Shown: piece by piece, positions 25,644 through 34,803 of the stretch
Layout of the letters: the number at the start of each line of letters is the position of its first letter
How positions within the stretch are numbered: the first letter of the stretch is position 1
Assembly: GCF_026127265.1 (NCBI RefSeq)
Contig: NZ_WWFG01000002.1
Coordinates: 496,001-560,000, forward strand
Source: Nostoc sp. KVJ3
GTDB taxonomy: Bacteria; Cyanobacteriota; Cyanobacteriia; Cyanobacteriales; Nostocaceae
Length of the DNA: 64,000 nt
Direction of reading: 5' to 3'
Translations under genes and position numbers: made by a program
Notes under the pieces: generated by a model
The model's input: only the letters and a program-made list of their open reading frames with translations
Told to the model about the DNA's origin: nothing
The model's database searches: none

Positions 25644-26345
25644 TTGAATTTTAACATAACACAAAAAGTTATGCATGATACATTAAGACTTGATGAAGTA
25701 GTAGAATTTGCTGAGAACCCAGAACCACGTTGTCCTTGTGTGCTTTTACTAGACACATCTGGCTCGATGCAAGGAGATCCGATTGAGGCTTTAAATCAAG
25801 GTTTACTCAGTTTAAAGGATGAATTAGTCAAAAATTCCTTAGCTGCCAGACGGGTAGAAGTGGCGATCGTCACTTTTGATAGTAATGTCAATGTAGTCCA
25901 AGACTTTGTGACTGCCGATCAATTCAATCCGCCCATTTTGACAGCACAAGGCTTGACTACGATGGGTGCAGGAATCCATAAAGCTTTGGACATAATTCAA
26001 GAGCGGAAATCTCAGTATCGTACCAATGGCATTGCTTATTATCGTCCCTGGGTATTCATGATTACCGATGGAGAACCGCAAGGCGAGTTAGAGAATGTGG
26101 TAGAGCAAGCATCCCATCGCTTACAGGGAGATGAGGCAAATAAGCGTGTAGCATTTTTTACGGTTGGTGTTGAAAATGCTAATATGACGCGTTTAAATCA
26201 AATCACTGTGCGTACACCACTGAAACTGAAAGGATTAAACTTTATCGAAATGTTCGTCTGGCTATCCACTAGTATGTCAGCTGTTTCTCATTCGCAGGTA
26301 GACGAACAGGTAGCACTACCGCCAATTGGTTGGGGGACTGTTTAA
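25644..26345 (+). CDS. vWA domain protein (TerY-like)
   Basis: This 233-residue protein is a von Willebrand factor A domain of the TerY type. The metal-ion-dependent adhesion site is complete: DTSGS (37-41), a Thr at about 105-106 and the aspartate of ITDGE (142). Such proteins bind metal and partner proteins in stress-response complexes. The TTG start at 25644 has AAGGG 11 bases upstream; an ATG at 25671 is the alternative. It is followed by PP2C and kinase genes, the combination known as the TerY-P triad (vWA, phosphatase, kinase). Confidence 0.85.
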   Translation: MNFNITQKVMHDTLRLDEVVEFAENPEPRCPCVLLLDTSGSMQGDPIEALNQGLLSLKDELVKNSLAARRVEVAIVTFDSNVNVVQDFVTADQFNPPILTAQGLTTMGAGIHKALDIIQERKSQYRTNGIAYYRPWVFMITDGEPQGELENVVEQASHRLQGDEANKRVAFFTVGVENANMTRLNQITVRTPLKLKGLNFIEMFVWLSTSMSAVSHSQVDEQVALPPIGWGTV

Positions 26346-26396
26346 TTAAAGATTGCAGCTTGATGTTGACACAGCTAGCTGTTGGGAAAAAAATCT

Positions 26397-27179
26397 ATGA
26401 AAATATCAAAACAGATTGCTCAATGGCGGATTGTGGCTGCGTCTGTGTGTGGTACAAGTCACTTAAAAAATAAGCAGTTATGTCAGGATGCTCATCACTG
26501 GCAGATATTGTCAGATAATATTTTAGTGGCGGCCGCAGCAGATGGCGCGGGTTCTGCTAGCCTTGGGAAAGTGGGAGCGATGATTGCTGTGGAGACAGCA
26601 ATAGAAAATATTTCCACCAAAGGAATCACTCGAAAGATTTTGAGTGATGATGCTTATGTGCGATCGCTCTTAAATGATGCCATATTAGCCGCCAAAAACG
26701 CTGTAGAGGCTGAAGCGGCTACTTGTGACAAACAGCTTCAAGACTTAGCAACTACCTTAATTATGATGGTTGCCACACCAGAAGTTGTAGCTGTAGTGCA
26801 AATAGGTGATGGTTTGGCAGTGGCAAAAGATCGTATGGGCAATCTCCTGGCGCTAACTATACCTGATAGCGGCGAATACATCAACGAAACCACTTTTTTA
26901 ACTTCTCCTACGGCCTTAGATACAGCGCAGATGAGATTATGGCGCACAGATATAGTTAATGTTGGTATAATTACTGACGGACTGCAAATGCTGGCTTTGA
27001 ATATGGTTGTTGGTGAACCTCACAAACCCTTCTTCTTTCCGCTATTTGAATTTGTAGCCAATACCGAGGATAAAACAGTAGCGAAGGAGCAGTTGGTAAA
27101 ATTTTTACACTCAGAACGGATTACACAACGCACTGATGATGACTTAACACTCATTATAGCTGCATTCAACGACTCATGA
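26397..27179 (+). CDS. PP2C-family serine/threonine phosphatase
   Basis: This protein of 260 residues resembles the metal-dependent PPM/PP2C phosphatases. Metal-binding acids are seen in AAAADGAGSASLGKVGA near the N-terminus and in TDDDLTLIIAAF at the C-terminus. It probably dephosphorylates a target of the kinase encoded 56 bases downstream. A TTG at 26382 would add five residues, but the ATG at 26397 looks more natural. With the vWA gene before it and the kinase after, it forms a three-gene operon-like unit. Confidence 0.85.
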   Translation: MKISKQIAQWRIVAASVCGTSHLKNKQLCQDAHHWQILSDNILVAAAADGAGSASLGKVGAMIAVETAIENISTKGITRKILSDDAYVRSLLNDAILAAKNAVEAEAATCDKQLQDLATTLIMMVATPEVVAVVQIGDGLAVAKDRMGNLLALTIPDSGEYINETTFLTSPTALDTAQMRLWRTDIVNVGIITDGLQMLALNMVVGEPHKPFFFPLFEFVANTEDKTVAKEQLVKFLHSERITQRTDDDLTLIIAAFNDS

Positions 27180-27235
27180 GTAATAAATCTACAGGTTTTA
27201 CATCTTAAATAACTCCCGTTAGCGGTAATTTCATT

Positions 27236-29404
27236 ATGCAGGTACTACGTTGTTCCACTAGAAAAGAAATCCTCAGCCTCAATGTCAGTTTGGGGCGTGG
27301 CGGTGAAGCTTGTGTTTATGCAGTGCCATCCGATAGCAACTTGGTGGCAAAGATTTACCATAAGCCAACGACTGCCCATGCTGATAAATTAGAGGCAATG
27401 CTTGCCAACCCGCCAGAAAATCCTACGGCTAGTTTGGGGCATATCTCTATCGCTTGGCCAGAGGATTTATTGCGGACAGCAGATGACAAAAATAGCATCC
27501 TGGGCTTTTTGATGCCACGCATCCAGGGGATGCGTCCAATCATCGACTTTTACAACCCCAGAACCCGTCGCCAACACTGTCCCCTATTCAACTATCAGTA
27601 CCTGCTCCGCACGGCTCGTAACTTAGCGGCAGCTTTTGCAGCTTTGCACGCTAGTGGATATTGTATTGGTGATGTAAACGAGTCAAATATCCTCGTCAGT
27701 GACACCGCACTGGTAACTTTAATAGACACAGACTCCTTCCAAGTACTCGACCCCAACAAGAATGTTGTTTATCGTTGTCCAGTAGGTAAACCAGAGTTTA
27801 CCCCACCAGAACTACAAAATAAAACTTTTGCCCAGCACGATCGCGAAATTTCTCACGACTTATTTGGGTTAGCAGTGCTGGTATTTCAACTCCTAATGGA
27901 AGGCACTCACCCATTTTCGGGGATTTTTCAAGGTGCTATTGAGCCACCGCCCTACGAAGCCCGCATTGCATCTGGTCATTTCACGTACAGCCAAAAACGG
28001 TACGTACCCTACCTACCTACCCCCATTGCCCCCCCTTGGGAAATTCTTCATCCCAGCTTACAAGAACTATTTGTCCGCTGTTTTGAAGAGGGTCACAATA
28101 ACCCACAACTACGCCCCAGCGCCCAGACTTGGCTCTCAGCAATCGCTGAAGCCGAAGATTCCCTAATTACCTGCACCACAAATCCCCAACATCGCTACAA
28201 CAACCACATGCGTGCCTGTCCGTGGTGTGAACGTACCGTACGATTAGGTGGACGCGACCCCTTCCCATCACATCGGGCTATAGAAGCTAGAGAACATCTC
28301 CAACCGCGAATCAAAGCGAGAAAACATTACACCCAGACACCGCATTTTCCCCAACGAGCCATATCACCGCACTTGGTTAATTATTGGCAGCCAATGATGA
28401 CCCCAAGCGGTTCAGCTTACAAACGCTCCAAGAAGTCAAAATTGTACCCAGTGATTTGTTGCTTGTTGGGTTTTGGTTTATTGGGATATGCGGACGTAAT
28501 GATTAAATTTACTGAGCCGTTGGTTTACCAAAATGCTTACACTCAACAAGCATTGAAGTCTCGCCAGACAATTAACAAACTCAGCTTCGCTGATTACTAT
28601 CAGCAAGGTTACACTGCTTACCAAGACCGAGACTATGAAAAAGCAATTGCCAGCTTTAGCGAAGCAATTGAACAAGAACCGACACATAGCAGAGCAATTA
28701 TAAATCGTGGCAATGCTCGCTATAACATGAAAGACTACGAAGGAGCAGTTACGGATTATAGCCAAGCTCTCAAAATCGATCCCAATCAAGTCAAAGCTTT
28801 AGTCAATCGGGGTAATGCCCGCTATATGCTCGCCGAATATAGCAACGATCCTGATACAGAATATAGTCTAGCGATCGCAGACTATAATCAAGCCATCGGT
28901 CTGGATAATAATGAAGTGGAAGCTCATATCAGACGAGGCATTGTCCGCGCTCAAATGGCTAAATATAGCGGTGAATCTCAACAAGATTACAAAAAAGCCA
29001 TCATAGATTTTACTCAGGCAATCAAACTAAATATATCCCAAGCAGAAGCTTACTTTCAGAGAGGTCTTGTCTATTATCAAATTGCTCAATATAGCAGCAA
29101 TTATGAGCAAGAATATAATCTAGCGATCGCTGACTTTAACCAAGCACTAACTATCAGCCCTAAACTAGCAAAAGCATATCTCAAACGAGGCATGGTTCGC
29201 TATGAGTTAGCACAATATGGTGGTAGTCAATCTCACAAAAATCAGGCGAAAGCTATCGAAGATGTACAGACATCTGCCAAAATGTTTCTTGCACAAGATG
29301 ATATGGATAATTATCAGCAAGCACTCAGTAATATGTGTGTAGTCGTAGAAAACAAATGTGACCCTTTATTCCAAAGCTCAAGTAATCTGGAAAAAACTAA
29401 CTAA
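27236..29404 (+). CDS. Protein kinase with zinc knuckle, membrane segment and TPR array
   Basis: This 722-residue protein has an N-terminal protein kinase of the divergent type found in TerY-P triads. It has a glycine loop LGRGGEACVYAV (19-30), Lys39 in VAKIY, catalytic Asp146 and Asn151 in GDVNESN, and the metal-binding LIDTDSF (Asp164). Next comes a Cys/His knuckle (Cys313, His319, His324, Cys328, Cys331), one membrane segment (about 404-420) and five to six TPR units (about 452-690). The kinase would face the cytosol and the TPR array would lie across the membrane. It probably works with the two genes upstream as a phosphorylation switch. Confidence 0.85.
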   Translation: MQVLRCSTRKEILSLNVSLGRGGEACVYAVPSDSNLVAKIYHKPTTAHADKLEAMLANPPENPTASLGHISIAWPEDLLRTADDKNSILGFLMPRIQGMRPIIDFYNPRTRRQHCPLFNYQYLLRTARNLAAAFAALHASGYCIGDVNESNILVSDTALVTLIDTDSFQVLDPNKNVVYRCPVGKPEFTPPELQNKTFAQHDREISHDLFGLAVLVFQLLMEGTHPFSGIFQGAIEPPPYEARIASGHFTYSQKRYVPYLPTPIAPPWEILHPSLQELFVRCFEEGHNNPQLRPSAQTWLSAIAEAEDSLITCTTNPQHRYNNHMRACPWCERTVRLGGRDPFPSHRAIEAREHLQPRIKARKHYTQTPHFPQRAISPHLVNYWQPMMTPSGSAYKRSKKSKLYPVICCLLGFGLLGYADVMIKFTEPLVYQNAYTQQALKSRQTINKLSFADYYQQGYTAYQDRDYEKAIASFSEAIEQEPTHSRAIINRGNARYNMKDYEGAVTDYSQALKIDPNQVKALVNRGNARYMLAEYSNDPDTEYSLAIADYNQAIGLDNNEVEAHIRRGIVRAQMAKYSGESQQDYKKAIIDFTQAIKLNISQAEAYFQRGLVYYQIAQYSSNYEQEYNLAIADFNQALTISPKLAKAYLKRGMVRYELAQYGGSQSHKNQAKAIEDVQTSAKMFLAQDDMDNYQQALSNMCVVVENKCDPLFQSSSNLEKTN

Positions 29405-29536
29405 AAACAAATCAAATCAAGAAGGCTGAGTACTGATTAGTTATTCTCTCAATTGCCACTCAGCACTTTTTAATTACTCTGTTTTGTAAGTTTTTTTACT
29501 GACATATTATTGGTTTTGATTTCAGAAATCAAGCCT

Positions 29537-29566
29537 AACTGGGGTTAGCGTCAGCTAACCCTAGTT
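29537..29566. terminator. Hairpin after the kinase gene
   Basis: AACTGGGGTTAGC and GCTAACCCTAGTT pair over 13 bp with one G-U and a four-base loop GTCA. It is about 130 bases after the stop of the triad and before the HEP island. No long T-run follows, so it may be a hairpin repeat rather than a true intrinsic terminator. Confidence 0.5.
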
Positions 29567-29806
29567 ATTTATTGGGTAACATTTGTATTTAATTAAGTAA
29601 TTTATTTTCAGGTTTATAGATATTCATAGAGCTTTTATATAGAAAAGACGTTAATTTATATTTGCTTTATAATTTCGGATAAAATTACAGTTAGATTATG
29701 GACGGAGAAAAACAAATTAGAAATTAATTTCTCTCCATCTAAGTGCATCCTCTTCATGTCGAAAAAGTCAAATAATTATATCCCTACAAGACTCCGAGGT
29801 AATTGC
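29567..29806. promoter_or_regulatory. Probable promoter region of the HEP island
   Basis: This AT-rich stretch precedes the first island gene. TATAAT at 29668-29673 is a good -10 hexamer, but no TTGACA-like -35 lies at the proper distance, which would fit activator-dependent expression. This is weak evidence. Confidence 0.3.
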
Positions 29807-30580
29807 ATGAAAGCGGTGATTTTGGCTGGAGGGCTTGGTACACGCCTCAGTGAAGAAACTAGTATCAGACCCAAGCCGATGGTTGAGATTGGTGGTAAGC
29901 CAATTCTCTGGCACATAATGAAGACTTACTCCGCCCACGGCATTAATGACTTCATCATTTGTTGCGGTTACAAAGGTTACATAATCAAGGAGTATTTTGC
30001 TAACTACTTCTTACACATGTCAGATGTCACCTTTGATATGCGATTTAACCAGATGAACGTGCATTCTGGTTATGCTGAACCCTGGCGTGTTACCTTAGTA
30101 AACACGGGTGATAATACCATGACAGGCGGACGCTTAAAACGAATCAGCGAGCATATTGGTAATGAAACTTTTTGTTTTACTTATGGTGATGGTGTAAGTA
30201 ATATTAATATCACCGAGCTAGTTAACTTTCATAAACAACAAAATACATTAGGAACCCTCACAGCCGTTCAACCAGCCGGACGCTTTGGAGCCATTTCCTT
30301 GGGATATGAGCAAACTAAAATTACCAGCTTTCGGGAAAAACCAGAAGGTGATGGAGCTTGGATTAATGGCGGTTACTTTGTGTTAGAACCAGAAGTAATT
30401 AATTTGATTGCTGATGACTCTACAGTATGGGAGCAAGAGCCATTAGAAAAGCTAGCTGACATGGAACAGCTATCCGCTTTTAAACATGATGGTTTTTGGC
30501 AACCAATGGATACTTTACGCGATAAAAACTATCTCGAAGGGCTATGGAAAAATAATCAAGCTCCTTGGAAGGTATGGTAA
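29807..30580 (+). CDS. rfbF: Glucose-1-phosphate cytidylyltransferase
   Basis: The enzyme makes CDP-glucose from CTP and glucose 1-phosphate, the entry to CDP-deoxyhexoses. The 257 residues start MKAVILAGGLGTRL, the nucleotidyltransferase signature, followed by RPKPMVEIGGKPILWHIM and later GDGVSNINI. The frame is open to 29756, but GAGG at 29796-29799 lies seven bases before the ATG at 29807, and family members begin at this MKAVILAGG. It opens the polysaccharide island. In Anabaena the HEP island likewise begins with such a gene, as I recall. Confidence 0.92.
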   Translation: MKAVILAGGLGTRLSEETSIRPKPMVEIGGKPILWHIMKTYSAHGINDFIICCGYKGYIIKEYFANYFLHMSDVTFDMRFNQMNVHSGYAEPWRVTLVNTGDNTMTGGRLKRISEHIGNETFCFTYGDGVSNINITELVNFHKQQNTLGTLTAVQPAGRFGAISLGYEQTKITSFREKPEGDGAWINGGYFVLEPEVINLIADDSTVWEQEPLEKLADMEQLSAFKHDGFWQPMDTLRDKNYLEGLWKNNQAPWKVW

Positions 30581-30584
30581 GAAT

Positions 30585-30664
30585 AGAGTTAGGAGTTAAA
30601 AGTTAGGAGTTATGAGTTTAAATTGTTAATTGCACCTAACTCCTCACTGCTAACTTCTAACTTC
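30585..30664. repeat. GTTAGGAGTTA-type short tandem repeat
   Basis: Repeated GTTAGGAGTTA/AAGTTAGGAGTTATGAG units are followed by their complement CTAACTCCTCA...CTAACTTCTAACTT, making an imperfect inverted repeat. This is a common cyanobacterial intergenic repeat. It separates rfbF from the next gene. Confidence 0.55.
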
Positions 30665-30705
30665 TTATTCATAGCTTTTTTGTAATTTTAAGTGCGATGA
30701 TACTA

Positions 30706-31920
30706 ATGTATGATTTTACGATTATAGGTGGGGGAATAGTTGGACTCTCTACAGCCCTAGCTTTAGGAAAACGCTATCCCAATGCGCGTATTTTAGTACT
30801 AGAAAAAGAAAGCCAATTGGCATTTCATCAAACCGGTAATAATAGCGGGGTAATTCATTCTGGTATTTACTACAAGCCAGGGAGTTTCAAAGCTAAATTT
30901 TGTCGTGACGGTTCTCGCTCTATGGTAGAATTTTGCCAAGAGCATGGAATTGAGCATGAAGTTTGTGGTAAGGTGATTGTTGCGACCGAAGAACAAGAGC
31001 TACCACGTCTAGAAAATCTCTACCAACGCGGCTTAGACAATGGCATAGAAGTTAAGAGAATCAGCCCCGAAGAAGTCAGGGAAATAGAACCTCACGTAAA
31101 ATGCGTAGGTGGACTTCGGGTATTCTCAACTGGTATTGTTAATTACAAGCAAGTTTGTTTAAAATATGCCCAGCTAATTCAACAGCAGGGTGGAGATTTA
31201 CATCTCAATACAAAAGTTCTGAAAATCTCCCCAAGTGGTAAAAATCAGGTACTGGAAACAAACAAAGGTAACTTTGCAACCCGCTTTGTCATTAATTGTA
31301 CAGGATTGCATAGCGATCGCACCGCCAAATTAGGTAAAGTTGAACCCCAAGCCAAAATCGTCCCATTCCGAGGAGAATACTACGAGCTAACCCCAGAAAA
31401 ACGCTATCTCGTCAAGACACTAATTTATCCAGTTCCCAATCCAGATTTTCCCTTCCTGGGTGTCCACTTTACCCGAATGATTGATGGTAGCGTCCACGCC
31501 GGGCCAAACGCGGTTCTGTCACTCAAACGTGAAGGTTACAAAAAAACCGACTTTGACTTACGCGATTTTCTGGAAGTCATCACTTATCCTGGTTTCTGGA
31601 AATTGGCAGCCAAACACGCTGATGAAGGCATCCAAGAAATCATTCGTTCCTTTAGTAAAGCAGCCTTCACCAGAAGTTTGCAAAAACTAATTCCCGAAGT
31701 CCAAGCAGAAGACTTAGTTCCCACCCATGCAGGAGTCCGCGCTCAAGCCTTAATGAACGATGGCAAGCTTGTAGACGACTTTTTGATTGTTTCCGGTCAA
31801 AACTCCATCCATGTTTGCAATGCTCCTTCTCCAGCCGCTACATCTTCTCTAGAAATCGGCAAAGCGCTTGTGGCAGAAATTCCCCAACCATCGCATCTAA
31901 ATAATGTAGTAACTGCATAG
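30706..31920 (+). CDS. lhgO: L-2-hydroxyglutarate oxidase-like FAD enzyme
   Basis: This 404-residue flavoprotein resembles LhgO, which oxidises L-2-hydroxyglutarate to 2-oxoglutarate. The FAD-binding start is MYDFTIIGGGIVGLSTA, followed by the family's GNNSGVIHSGIYYKPGS and, near the C-terminus, VPTHAGVRAQALMNDGKLVDDF. An ATG at 30697 adds three residues (MIL), but MYDF is the usual start. Its place in a polysaccharide island is unexpected. It could supply a modified sugar or recycle 2-oxoglutarate, which the dioxygenase at 35864-36715 would consume; that link is inference. Confidence 0.85.
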   Translation: MYDFTIIGGGIVGLSTALALGKRYPNARILVLEKESQLAFHQTGNNSGVIHSGIYYKPGSFKAKFCRDGSRSMVEFCQEHGIEHEVCGKVIVATEEQELPRLENLYQRGLDNGIEVKRISPEEVREIEPHVKCVGGLRVFSTGIVNYKQVCLKYAQLIQQQGGDLHLNTKVLKISPSGKNQVLETNKGNFATRFVINCTGLHSDRTAKLGKVEPQAKIVPFRGEYYELTPEKRYLVKTLIYPVPNPDFPFLGVHFTRMIDGSVHAGPNAVLSLKREGYKKTDFDLRDFLEVITYPGFWKLAAKHADEGIQEIIRSFSKAAFTRSLQKLIPEVQAEDLVPTHAGVRAQALMNDGKLVDDFLIVSGQNSIHVCNAPSPAATSSLEIGKALVAEIPQPSHLNNVVTA

Positions 31921-32199
31921 ATATCATAGTTACTTCCGGTGCTGCTGAATTCAGGGATGAATCTTATGGGGTCAGCATCTTGCTTGCCTAGAAATACAAG
32001 GGATGAGCAAGATGCCCATCTCACAAGAAAAAGTTTAGTGCATCAATTAAGAACCCCTATAAAGCGCTGCTACCCCAAAAATACCTCCGAAAATAATTCA
32101 GGAATTGTGTGCCTACCAAAAATTTCGGGCAACACGCTGTAGCTGTGCGTCCCTACTAAACGAAGAATTTAACTCATCAATACAAAGGCGTTAACCACA

Positions 32200-33228
32200 A
32201 TGAAAATATTAGTAACTGGAACAGAAGGCTACCTTGGTTCATTATTACCGTCTCTGTTAATTGAACGCGGACATGAAGTTATCGGTCTAGATACTGGTTT
32301 CTATAAAGTTGGTTGGCTATACAACGCTAATGGAGTTACACCTAAAACCCTTAACAAAGATATCCGCAACATTACCCCCGATGATTTGGAAGGCGTTGAA
32401 GCAATAGTTCATATGGCGGAACTCTCCAACGACCCAGCCGGACAATTAGCACCGAATATTACTTACGAAATTAATCATGTTGGTTCAGTTCGTCTCGCTA
32501 GCCTAGCGAAAGCTATGGGTGTGCGCCGTTTTGTATATATGTCTTCGTGCAGCGTCTACGGCGTTGCTACCGCAGGTGATGTTACAGAAGAATCCCCAAT
32601 TAATCCCCAAACAGCCTACGCAGAGTGCAAAACTCTCGTAGAACGGGATGTCAGACCACTCGCTGACGATGACTTCTCTCCCACCTTTATGCGGAATGCC
32701 ACAGCCTTTGGTGCTTCACCCCGGATGCGCTTTGATATTGTTTTAAACAACTTAGCAGGGTTGGCATGGACTAGCAAACAAATCAAAATGACCAGTGATG
32801 GTACACCCTGGCGGCCATTAGTCCACGCACTGGATATTTGCAAAGCAATAGTCTGTGCCTTAGAAGCACCACGAGACATTGTACATAACCAAATTTTCAA
32901 CGTCGGAGATACAGCAAACAACTATCGCGTTAAAGAAATTGCGGAAATTATTGCTGATATTTTCCCAGATTGTAAATTGTCCTTTGGTGACAACGGCTCA
33001 GATAACCGTAGCTATCGGGTATCCTTCGAGAAAATCAACACAATCCTCCCCGGATTTAAGTGTGATTGGAATGCTCGCCTTGGTGCCCAGCAGCTATTTG
33101 ATTTATTCAGTCAAATAGATATGGCTGAAGACACTTTCTTATTTAGAGGATTTACTCGCTTAAAACAGCTAGAGTATCTAATTCGTACCGAGCAAATTGA
33201 CAAAGATTTCTTCTGGAATAAAAAGTAG
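32200..33228 (+). CDS. NAD(P)-dependent sugar epimerase/dehydratase (extended SDR)
   Basis: This 342-residue extended short-chain dehydrogenase acts on nucleotide sugars. The Rossmann motif is TGTEGYLGSLL at the N-terminus, with GLDTG after the second strand. The SSCSVYG and YAECK segments give the Ser-Tyr-Lys catalytic set. The exact reaction (epimerase, dehydratase or reductase) is not decidable here. Placed after rfbF in the island, it could act on a CDP-sugar. The 279-base gap before it holds no gene that I can support. Confidence 0.85.
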   Translation: MKILVTGTEGYLGSLLPSLLIERGHEVIGLDTGFYKVGWLYNANGVTPKTLNKDIRNITPDDLEGVEAIVHMAELSNDPAGQLAPNITYEINHVGSVRLASLAKAMGVRRFVYMSSCSVYGVATAGDVTEESPINPQTAYAECKTLVERDVRPLADDDFSPTFMRNATAFGASPRMRFDIVLNNLAGLAWTSKQIKMTSDGTPWRPLVHALDICKAIVCALEAPRDIVHNQIFNVGDTANNYRVKEIAEIIADIFPDCKLSFGDNGSDNRSYRVSFEKINTILPGFKCDWNARLGAQQLFDLFSQIDMAEDTFLFRGFTRLKQLEYLIRTEQIDKDFFWNKK

Positions 33229-33338
33229 AAATAGTTGCCTAGTAGCAATGAATAAATAATCTAAGTTTCCGAATCAAATATTGTTGATTCGGACTTATTT
33301 CACCCATCCAATTATTTGTAATCAGTGAGTTGAAAATT

Positions 33339-34607
33339 ATGGCGAACGCAAAATGTCGTTTCAGTGGTCAACCTCTGCACCAAACCTTTATTGATTTAGG
33401 AATGTCACCTTTAGCTAATGCTTATCTGACAGAAGAACAGCTAAATCATGCCGAAAAATTTTATCCTCTCCATGCTTACGTCTCCGAAGACACTCTTTTA
33501 GTTCAATTAGAACAATTTGAAACTCCCGATCATATTTTCAGTGACTATGCTTATTTCTCTTCCTACTCAGTAAGTTGGCTAAAACACGTCAAAGCTTACA
33601 CCGATATGATGGTAGAAAAATTTGGCTTTAATCATCATAATCAAGTTATTGAAATTGCTAGCAACGATGGCTACCTACTGCAATATTTTGTAGAAAAGGG
33701 AATCCCAGTTTTAGGAATAGAACCAGCAGCAAATATAGCCAAGATAGCTCAAGATAGAGGTATTCCTAGTATCAACAAGTTTTTTGGAGTTGAAACTGCC
33801 AAAGAACTTGTGATACAAGGAAAACTAGCTGACCTTTTAATAGGCAATAATGTTTTAGCTCATGTACCAGATTTAAATGATTTCATTGCTGGGATGAAAC
33901 TCATCCTCAAACCAAATGGTATTTTGACGATGGAGTTTCCTCACATTTTGCAATTGATTCAACAAAATCAGTTTGATACTATTTATCACGAGCATTTTTC
34001 TTACTTCTCATTTCTTACTATCGAAAAGATTTTCTCAGCACACAATTTGCAACTTTTTGATGTGGAAGAATTATCAACTCACGGCGGTTCACTAAGAATT
34101 TATGCCAAACATGATGATGCTGATAATCCTAGTATCTGTAACCGAGTTAGCCATCTAAAAGCAAAAGAAATTGCTGCTGGACTACATCAGATAGAGACTT
34201 ATATTACATTTGGCGAAAAAGTCAAACAAACAAAGCATAAGCTTTTAAGTTTCCTTATAAATATCAAAGCAGAAGGTAAATCAGTTGTTGGTTATGGCGC
34301 ACCAGCTAAAGGTAACACATTGCTTAATTACTGTGGTATTGGGAAAGATTTTATCGATTACACAGTCGATTGTAATCCTTACAAACAAGACTTATTTTTA
34401 CCTGGGACTCATATCCCCATCTTTGAACCAGATAAAATCCGCGAAACCAAACCAGATTATGTCCTAATTTTACCTTGGAATCTCAAGGAAGAAATTATGG
34501 AACAAATGGCATTCATTGGCGAGTGGGGTGGACAGTTTGTTGTGCCCATTCCTGAAATAAAAGTTTATCCTTCTCCTATTCCGGATAGGCTTTTAATAGC
34601 GTCGTAA
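33339..34607 (+). CDS. Sugar C-methyltransferase-like SAM enzyme with degenerate zinc site
   Basis: This 422-residue protein has the architecture of NDP-sugar C-methyltransferases (TylC3-like): an N-terminal zinc-binding domain, a SAM Rossmann domain (VIEIASNDGYLLQYF, GIEPAANIAK) and a C-terminal domain with VVGYGAPAKGNTLLNY. The substrate is probably a CDP- or dTDP-ketosugar. The zinc site looks lost. Family members have two CxxC pairs, while here only CRFS and VSEDT remain. A TTG at 33330 is in frame, but the ATG at 33339 follows GTGAG at suitable spacing and gives MANAKC. Confidence 0.85.
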   Translation: MANAKCRFSGQPLHQTFIDLGMSPLANAYLTEEQLNHAEKFYPLHAYVSEDTLLVQLEQFETPDHIFSDYAYFSSYSVSWLKHVKAYTDMMVEKFGFNHHNQVIEIASNDGYLLQYFVEKGIPVLGIEPAANIAKIAQDRGIPSINKFFGVETAKELVIQGKLADLLIGNNVLAHVPDLNDFIAGMKLILKPNGILTMEFPHILQLIQQNQFDTIYHEHFSYFSFLTIEKIFSAHNLQLFDVEELSTHGGSLRIYAKHDDADNPSICNRVSHLKAKEIAAGLHQIETYITFGEKVKQTKHKLLSFLINIKAEGKSVVGYGAPAKGNTLLNYCGIGKDFIDYTVDCNPYKQDLFLPGTHIPIFEPDKIRETKPDYVLILPWNLKEEIMEQMAFIGEWGGQFVVPIPEIKVYPSPIPDRLLIAS

Positions 34608-34803
34608 TTACTAAATATAACCCAAAAAGCGCCTTTTGTTACTATTTATTGTTGTCATTACAAACATAGACAATAGGTAAAAATAATTAAAAGGCGTAGT
34701 TATATAAAGCTTTTGTTATCAAACTAAAAAAATAATCTGGATAGCAGCTTGTTAATTAATAAGCTACTGTTAATAGCCTTTTAACTACAAAGTTGAGCTT
34801 AAT

